Assembly: GCF_004803755.1 (NCBI RefSeq)
Contig: NZ_CP032311.1
Location: 5,730,001 to 5,794,000 of the forward strand
DNA length: 64,000 nucleotides
DNA from: Pseudomonas sp. DG56-2
Lineage (GTDB): Bacteria > Pseudomonadota > Gammaproteobacteria > Pseudomonadales > Pseudomonadaceae
Reading direction: 5' to 3'
Below are positions 55,741 to 64,000 of this stretch, in pieces; within the stretch, counting starts at the first letter, position 1, and every line of letters starts with the position of its first letter. Position numbers and translations under genes: made by a program. The notes under the pieces were generated by a model. That model was not told where the DNA came from. It was given only the letters and a program-made list of their open reading frames with translations, and did not search any database.

Positions 55741-55792
55741 AATTACAATTTTGTCACTTAATGGCGCCGCCATTGATTACAGAATTGTAATT
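55741..55792. promoter_or_regulatory. 52-bp imperfect inverted repeat between porin and czcC
   Basis: Outer arms AATTACAATT (55741-55750) and AATTGTAATT (55783-55792) are exact complements. The centre AATGGCGCCGCCATT (55760-55774) is a perfect palindrome on the same axis. Within it are two 14-bp dyads, TTACAATTTTGTCA (55743-55756) and TTACAGAATTGTAA (55777-55790), 34 bp apart, of the kind bound by OmpR-type metal regulators. The binding protein is unknown. Confidence 0.7.
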
Positions 55793-55912
55793 TTGCAGCC
55801 ACCCCTGTGATAGCCAGCGCTTATTAGAGTGCCAACACCTATCCGTTGGGCTTGGCTGCTGTCCCGGCGTTCTCGCCAAGCTCTCGAAAGTTTGCGCTCG
55901 AGGACCCTACTA

Positions 55913-57184
55913 GTGCCCTGGTACAGCCGAAATGCCTTGTTCAAGATCCCTGTTTCCTGGAAGTGCGCCGCGCTCTGCGCACTCGTAGCGGGGACTATCG
56001 CCCCCGCAGCATTCGCGCAGCAAAGCATCAGCCTGTCCGAGGCACTGTCCACTGCCATGGAGGCAAACCCGGATCTGGCAGCAGCACGTCAGGAAATCGG
56101 CATCGCCCAAGGCGCTCGCCAGCAAGCAGGACTTATCCCCAACCCCGAGCTTTCATACGAGATCGAGGACACCGATCGAGACTCCAGCACCACTACCGTC
56201 ACCCTCGCCCAACCGCTGGAACTGGGCGGCAAGCGGTCTGCCCGAATCGAAGTGGCGACGGTTGGCCAGAGCATCGCTCAGATGGCATTGGAACGCAGTG
56301 TGAACAGCCTGCGAGCAGACGTCGTGCAAGCGTTCTACGCCGCCCTGCGTGCGCAAGCCGGTGTCGAGTTGGCCAATCAGTCGCTAGCGCTTACAGAACG
56401 TGGATTGCGCATTGTCGACGGTCGCGTCCGGGCTGGGAAATCGTCACCGGTAGAGGCGACTCGGGCCCAGGTGCAACTGGCGGAAGCCAAACTGCAACTG
56501 CGCCGTGCGCAAACGGATAAAGCCAATGCCTATCAACAGTTGGCCCAAGTGACCGGCAGTGCCGTTACCGCATTCGACCGGCTCGACGCTCCCTCCTTGT
56601 CCCCGGGTATGCCACCACGCTCGGCAACGTTGTTGAGCACGCTTGAGCAAACCGCCGAGATGCGCCAAGCACTTGCACAGATCGACCAAAGCGACGCCTC
56701 GCTGGGTTCGGAAAAGGCCCAGCGCATCCCAAATTTGACGGTGAGCGTGGGTAGCCAATATGACCGCTCCGTTCGCGAGCAGGTCAACGTCGTCGGACTG
56801 TCGATGCCCCTACCGCTGTTCGATCGTAACCAAGGCAACATTCTTTCTGCTGCGCGACGCGCCGATCAGGCCCGCGACCAACGAAACGCTGTGGAGTTGA
56901 GGCTGCGCAGCGAAACCCAGACAGCGCTTAACCAATGGACCACCGCCATGCAGGAGGTTGAGTCCTACGACAAGAGCATCCTGCCCTCGGCCCAGCAAGC
57001 AGTCGACACCGCAACCCGCGGATTCGAGATGGGCAAATTCGGCTTTATCGAAGTACTGGACGCCCAGCGCACGTTGATCGCCGCTCGCAGCCAGTACCTC
57101 GGCTCCCTGGAAGCTGCAACCAACGCTCGTGCTCAAGTGGAAAGGGTTTTCGGCGACCTCGAATCTTTTGCCGGCAGTCGCTGA
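55913..57184 (+). CDS. czcC: Heavy-metal RND efflux outer-membrane channel CzcC
   Basis: This 423-aa TolC-family protein has a signal peptide (WKCAALCALVAGTIAPAAFA) and two outer-membrane-efflux repeats (from about residues 45 and 230), with the CzcC-type TLAQPLELGGKRSAR. The start is GTG at 55913 with GAGGA eight bases upstream; a frame from 55829 exists but lacks a ribosome site. First gene of czcCBA. Confidence 0.9.
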   Translation: MPWYSRNALFKIPVSWKCAALCALVAGTIAPAAFAQQSISLSEALSTAMEANPDLAAARQEIGIAQGARQQAGLIPNPELSYEIEDTDRDSSTTTVTLAQPLELGGKRSARIEVATVGQSIAQMALERSVNSLRADVVQAFYAALRAQAGVELANQSLALTERGLRIVDGRVRAGKSSPVEATRAQVQLAEAKLQLRRAQTDKANAYQQLAQVTGSAVTAFDRLDAPSLSPGMPPRSATLLSTLEQTAEMRQALAQIDQSDASLGSEKAQRIPNLTVSVGSQYDRSVREQVNVVGLSMPLPLFDRNQGNILSAARRADQARDQRNAVELRLRSETQTALNQWTTAMQEVESYDKSILPSAQQAVDTATRGFEMGKFGFIEVLDAQRTLIAARSQYLGSLEAATNARAQVERVFGDLESFAGSR

Positions 57185-57252
57185 GCAGACCAGAGATTTT
57201 CTTCGGCATGCGCGCCTGACCGCATCCATGCCTACGATCAGCAGGAGTAACA

Positions 57253-58491
57253 ATGGATACGAAACGCAAGATCGCCCTTGCCGTTGCCGTGGTGGCAGCC
57301 CTGGGGTTTGGCAGCCTAGCCTGGGATTCCAACGCCAAGCAGCAGGCCCCCGGCAGTGCCGAACACGGCGAGGAAGATGGTCATGATCATGACCCAAAAG
57401 CCTTGCCAAGCGCAGACCAGCATGGCGATGAAGATGCTCATCGAGAAGCTGGGCATGACGAGGAAGGCAAGCTGACGCTCAGTGTCGAGCAGATCAAGAC
57501 TGCCGGGATCGAACTGGTCGTTGCCGCGCCCAGGGAGCTGGGTATGATTGCCAGCTTTCCTGGCGAAATTCGCTTCAATGAAGACCTCACCGCACACATC
57601 GTTCCGCGGGTTCCAGGGGTAGTAGAAAGCGTTCATGCCAATTTGGGTGAGTCGGTCAAGAAAGGTCAACTGCTTGCAGTGATTGCCAGCCAGCAGATTT
57701 CCGATCTGCGCAGTGAACAGCAAGCTGCACAGCGTCGAATGGAACTGGCACGCCTGACCTTCGAGCGCGAGAAACAACTTTGGCAGGACAAGATCTCCGC
57801 CGAGCAAGACTACCTGCAAGCACGCCAAGCGATGCAGGAAGCGGAAATTTCCCTGGCCAATGCGCGACAGAAAGTGGCGGCCATCGGCGCCTCAGTCAGT
57901 TCTGCAGGTGGCAACCGCTACGAGCTACGCGCGCCCTTCGACGCTGTTGTCGTTGAAAAGCACCTGGCTATTGGTGAAGTGGTCAGCGAAGCCACCAACG
58001 CCTTCATTCTGTCCGACCTGAGCCAGGTCTGGGCCACCTTTGCCGTTCCTCCTGGCGAGCTGAGCAAGGTCGTGACTGGACGCGAAGTCAGGGTCTCTTC
58101 ACCCGATATGAATGCTCAGGTCGATGGCAGGATTGGCTACGTCGGCAGTTTGCTCGGCGAACAGAATCGCGCTGCCACCGTGCGTGTGACGTTGACCAAT
58201 CCAAACGGAGCCTGGCGCCCGGGCTTGTTCGTGAACATTGCCGTCACGATGCAGACCACGCGCGCAGCGGTCGCCGTTCCGGAATCTGCAGTGCAAACCG
58301 TGGAGGAAAAACCTTCTGTGTTTGCCCGTACATCAGAAGGTTTCGACACCCTGGCAGTGAAACTGGGTCGTCGTGATGACGGCTTTGTGGAGATCATCGA
58401 GGGCCTCGCGCCCGGTGCCCAAGTAGCAGCAAGTGGCAGCTTCACACTCAAGTCCGAGCTTGGTAAAGCGTCCGCCGAGCACAGCCACTGA
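57253..58491 (+). CDS. czcB: Heavy-metal RND efflux membrane-fusion protein CzcB
   Basis: This 412-aa periplasmic adaptor has an N-terminal signal anchor (IALAVAVVAALGFGSLAW), then a His/Asp/Glu-rich stretch (HGEEDGHDHDPK and beyond, about 38-75) likely to bind metal, and the lipoyl, coiled-coil and beta-barrel domains of the family. It joins CzcA to CzcC. It lies 68 bp after czcC and 24 bp before czcA. Confidence 0.92.
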   Translation: MDTKRKIALAVAVVAALGFGSLAWDSNAKQQAPGSAEHGEEDGHDHDPKALPSADQHGDEDAHREAGHDEEGKLTLSVEQIKTAGIELVVAAPRELGMIASFPGEIRFNEDLTAHIVPRVPGVVESVHANLGESVKKGQLLAVIASQQISDLRSEQQAAQRRMELARLTFEREKQLWQDKISAEQDYLQARQAMQEAEISLANARQKVAAIGASVSSAGGNRYELRAPFDAVVVEKHLAIGEVVSEATNAFILSDLSQVWATFAVPPGELSKVVTGREVRVSSPDMNAQVDGRIGYVGSLLGEQNRAATVRVTLTNPNGAWRPGLFVNIAVTMQTTRAAVAVPESAVQTVEEKPSVFARTSEGFDTLAVKLGRRDDGFVEIIEGLAPGAQVAASGSFTLKSELGKASAEHSH

Positions 58492-58509
58492 TGCGAATGG
58501 AAGGGGTGA

Positions 58510-61671
<3,162 letters not shown>

Positions 61672-61687
61672 TACCTGCCTGAAATAG

Positions 61688-61711
61688 CGCCCACAACGCC
61701 TGTTGTGGGCG
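61688..61711. terminator. Perfect 10-bp hairpin after czcA
   Basis: CGCCCACAAC and GTTGTGGGCG pair perfectly around a GCCT loop, 16 bp after the czcA stop. No clear T-run follows, so it may end transcription weakly or protect the 3' end. Confidence 0.5.
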
Positions 61712-61921
61712 TTGCCTGAGAAAAGTTTCTGGTACGGCCGATACCACGCAAACGCATGCAGTGAGTGCTTTCTCAATTGCGAACTACTCTAGTCCCTAGG
61801 AATTGGCCGACGAGCGTCACTAATTTGCGTGGGCCATACAACTATTGCGTCGTTCCAATGTCACTCACTTCGCGCGACTCATCTTTCCCGACTCGCCCCA
61901 TTTGTACGGAGCAACAGGCAC

Positions 61922-62770
61922 ATGGCAGCACTGCAGAGCACACTCGATGCGATGAGGAACAACCAGGCTCAATTGCTTGCGCAATGGAAAAGCGGCCTGG
62001 AAGCCAGTGGCGCCACACGTAATCTGAAAGATCAGGACTTGCAGCAACAGACCTCGGAGTTTTTGCAACTGGTCATAAACGGCCTGGCGGACAACGATGA
62101 GAAGATGATCGCCGCCAAGGGATGGGATGAAATTCGCCTGTTTCTGGAAAAGCTGTCCCGCAGCCGCGCTCTGCTGGGCCATGACTCGCAGCAAACTGCA
62201 CACTTCATCTTTGCACTCAAAGGCCCCTTGTTCGCGCTCCTGCAGAATCAGTATCAGGACAGTCCGGCGCTGCTGGCCGAACAGCTTTGGGAAATATCCC
62301 GCTTACTCGATGATCTGGGCATGCATACCATCGGCACCTTCCAGAAGTCCCGGGAGGAGGTCATCAAGCGCCAGCAGGAAGAACTGTTGGAACTCTCGAC
62401 CCCAGTGGTCAAACTCTGGGATGGCGTCCTGGCCCTGCCAATGATCGGTACCCTCGACTCGCAGCGTACCCAGATGGTGATGGAATCCCTGCTGCAACGC
62501 ATCGTCGATACTGGTTCCGAGATCGCCATCATCGACATCACTGGCGTCCCGACTGTCGACACCCTGGTGGCCCAGCATCTGCTGAAAACCGTGACTGCGA
62601 TCCGCTTGATGGGTGCAGACTGCATCATCAGTGGCGTGCGCCCGCAAATTGCCCAAACCATTGTGCACCTGGGACTCGACCTGCAAGGTGTGGTGACCAA
62701 GGCCAACCTGGCCGATGCCTTGAAACTGGCGCTGACTCGCCTGGATATCACCCTCGGCAAGACGGTTTGA
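61922..62770 (+). CDS. RsbR-like STAS-domain protein
   Basis: This 282-aa protein has a mainly helical N-terminal part (about 1-150) of the RsbR N-terminal type and a C-terminal STAS domain (about 160-275) with AIIDITGVPTVDTLVAQHLL, where the threonine corresponds to an RsbR phosphorylation site. RsbR-type proteins act as sensors in stressosomes with RsbS and RsbT. The start at 61922 begins MAALQSTLDAMRNNQAQLLA. First gene of a four-gene unit. Confidence 0.87.
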   Translation: MAALQSTLDAMRNNQAQLLAQWKSGLEASGATRNLKDQDLQQQTSEFLQLVINGLADNDEKMIAAKGWDEIRLFLEKLSRSRALLGHDSQQTAHFIFALKGPLFALLQNQYQDSPALLAEQLWEISRLLDDLGMHTIGTFQKSREEVIKRQQEELLELSTPVVKLWDGVLALPMIGTLDSQRTQMVMESLLQRIVDTGSEIAIIDITGVPTVDTLVAQHLLKTVTAIRLMGADCIISGVRPQIAQTIVHLGLDLQGVVTKANLADALKLALTRLDITLGKTV

Positions 62771-62773
62771 GCC

Positions 62774-63136
62774 ATGGAGCGCATACCGATTCTCCAGATG
62801 GGCGATTTTCTGTTGGTGACCATCCAGGTCGACATGCATGACCAACTTGCCCTCACCTTGCAGGACGACTTGTCTGAACGTATCAGCAAGACCTCGGCTC
62901 ACGGCGTATTGATCGATATTTCGGCGCTGGGCATGGTCGACTCCTTTATCGGGCGAATGATCGGCACCATTTCCGGTCTCTCGAAAATCATGGATGCCGA
63001 AACCGTACTGGTCGGTATGCAACCAGCGGTTGCCATCACGCTGGTCGAACTTGGCCTGACCTTGCCTGGCGTCAGTACTGCATTGAACGTCGAACGCGGA
63101 ATGCAGCTGCTTCAGGGCCGGGTATATCAACAATGA
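62774..63136 (+). CDS. RsbS-like STAS antagonist
   Basis: This 120-aa single STAS-domain protein starts MERIPILQMGDFLLVTIQVD and has LIDISALGMVDSFIGRMIG, with the serine at the RsbS phosphorylation position. RsbS holds RsbT in the stressosome until phosphorylated. It starts 3 bp after the RsbR-like gene and its stop overlaps the next ATG (ATGA). Confidence 0.9.
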   Translation: MERIPILQMGDFLLVTIQVDMHDQLALTLQDDLSERISKTSAHGVLIDISALGMVDSFIGRMIGTISGLSKIMDAETVLVGMQPAVAITLVELGLTLPGVSTALNVERGMQLLQGRVYQQ

Positions 63137-63537
63137 CCCCGCGCGATAGTGGTACTCAACCCATCCATCTCGAACAGGACGTAGTGCTGGCGCGTCAGAC
63201 CGCGCGCAAGCTGGCCACCGAATGTGGCATGCGCCTGATCGACCTGACCAAGCTGGTCACTGCCGTGAGCGAATTGGCGCGTAACACCGTGGTGTATGGC
63301 GGTGGCGGAGATATGGAGTGGCAGATCCTCGAAGATGGCAGCCGTGTAGGCCTGCGCCTGAGCTTTCGTGATCAAGGGCCAGGTATCGCTAATGTCGCAC
63401 TGGCGATGACCGACGGCTGGACGTCGGGAGCCGGCCTCGGTCTGGGTCTGACAGGCGCAAAACGTCTGGTGGATGAGTTTGAACTTGAAACCGCACCCGG
63501 TCAGGGCACTCGCGTGACGATCACGCGATGGACATGA
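63133..63537 (+). CDS. RsbT-like serine kinase (GHKL ATPase)
   Basis: This 134-aa protein has a GHKL fold: N-box SELARNTVVYG near residue 46, G1 box RDQGPGI near 79 and G2 box SGAGLGLGLTGAKRL near 97. RsbT phosphorylates RsbS and RsbR and, when freed, activates a partner protein. It overlaps the next gene by 4 bp. Confidence 0.9.
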   Translation: MTPRDSGTQPIHLEQDVVLARQTARKLATECGMRLIDLTKLVTAVSELARNTVVYGGGGDMEWQILEDGSRVGLRLSFRDQGPGIANVALAMTDGWTSGAGLGLGLTGAKRLVDEFELETAPGQGTRVTITRWT

Positions 63538-64000
63538 ACATCGCCGGAACCACGACCCAGGTACTCATGGTCGAAGACAGCAGTCAGGTGGGGCACGCCC
63601 GGCGCACCGTACAGCAACTGGCTCATCAATGCGGCTTTGACGATACCGATAGCGGACGCGCGGCGCTGGTGGCAACCGAACTCGCCAGTAACATTCTCAA
63701 GCATGCCACCCGAGGTGAACTACATCTGCGAATGTTGCCGCGTACGAATGGCGCTGGCATCGAAATGCTCGCGATAGACCGCGCGCAAGGTTTTGATCTG
63801 CAGGCTTGCCTTACCGATGGCTACTCCACCGGAGGCACCCAAGGTATCGGACTCGGTGCTATCTCACGTCAGACCGAAGTGTTCGACAGCTACGCCGACT
63901 CACGGGGTGCGGTGCTGTTGGCGCGACTTTACTCGCGTCAAGACAAAGCAGCGGATCAACGCTTCGGTATCAGCCAGCACTCGCTGCACAATGACCCGGC
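63534..64000 (+). CDS. RsbT/RsbW-like ATP-binding domain protein, probably a phosphatase fusion (truncated by window end)
   Basis: The visible 155 codons open with MNIAGTTTQVLMVEDSSQVG (or two codons earlier at 63528) and contain a second, divergent GHKL domain: TELASNILKHATRGEL as N-box, AIDRAQGF as G1 and GGTQGIGLGAISRQ as G2. The frame is still open at 64000. In related clusters this gene continues into a PP2C/SpoIIE phosphatase domain, which would reset the RsbS phosphorylation; that part is not in view. Confidence 0.75.
   Translation, partial: MNIAGTTTQVLMVEDSSQVGHARRTVQQLAHQCGFDDTDSGRAALVATELASNILKHATRGELHLRMLPRTNGAGIEMLAIDRAQGFDLQACLTDGYSTGGTQGIGLGAISRQTEVFDSYADSRGAVLLARLYSRQDKAADQRFGISQHSLHNDP

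Overview
The window looks like a Pseudomonas chromosome, most like the P. putida group. The reasons are GC-rich Pseudomonas-style coding, the familiar neighbourhood purE / LysR / aspA / ansA / acetylpolyamine deacetylase / oadA-pycA-LysR / hexR-zwf / uvrD / cfa / lpd, P. putida-type REP sequences (TGTAGGAGCGGGCTTG-like), and complete ben, cat, hcn and czc operons. Species cannot be fixed from sequence reading alone. No tRNA, rRNA, insertion sequence, prophage or CRISPR array was seen.

Region 1 (1-36 kb) is mostly core metabolism and housekeeping. It starts inside purE and holds a secreted HExxH metalloprotease, aspartase with a divergent LysR regulator, L-asparaginase, an AraC regulator with an acetylpolyamine/HDAC-type deacetylase, and a MocR regulator divergent from a paiB-GNAT-GNAT operon. 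Next come the two-subunit pyruvate carboxylase with a divergent LysR, an RpiR/HexR regulator divergent from zwf with a HexR-type operator between them, a membrane PAS-GGDEF-EAL protein, uvrD, a Tim44-like protein, an SMI1/KNR4 protein, a Kef-type antiporter, a thioesterase and pdxY. A zinc-starvation locus follows (two COG0523 GTPases, a Zur box, a small secreted protein, folE2), then cls, cfa and lpd.

Region 2 (37.4-50.9 kb) is a continuous aromatic-degradation block on the minus strand: benK, benF, benR, benABCD, catBCA, benE. benABCD and catBCA run together with small gaps, so benzoate to muconolactone to enol-lactone is encoded as one unit. Two 318-aa XylS/BenR-type regulators lie in it. 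Each stops just upstream of a promoter carrying two XylS-type half-sites spaced 21 bp (benA and benK). A CatR-type LysR gene is divergent from the second regulator and has an ATAC-N7-GTAT site covering its own ribosome binding site.

Region 3 (50.9-53.8 kb) is hcnABC, hydrogen cyanide synthase, with a textbook Rsm hairpin before hcnA and a likely Anr box. Region 4 (54.3-61.7 kb) is an OprD-family porin divergent from czcCBA, a heavy-metal RND efflux system, with a striking 52-bp imperfect inverted repeat in the shared promoter region. Region 5 (61.9-64 kb) is an RsbR-RsbS-RsbT-like partner-switching module; the fourth gene runs off the window end.

The observations most worth following are the duplicated BenR/promoter arrangement, the Zur-linked small cysteine-containing secreted protein, the czc/porin inverted repeat, the four-copy MocR operator, and the strong excess of perfect DnaA-box 9-mers, including a tandem cluster that forms the linker of the MocR protein.
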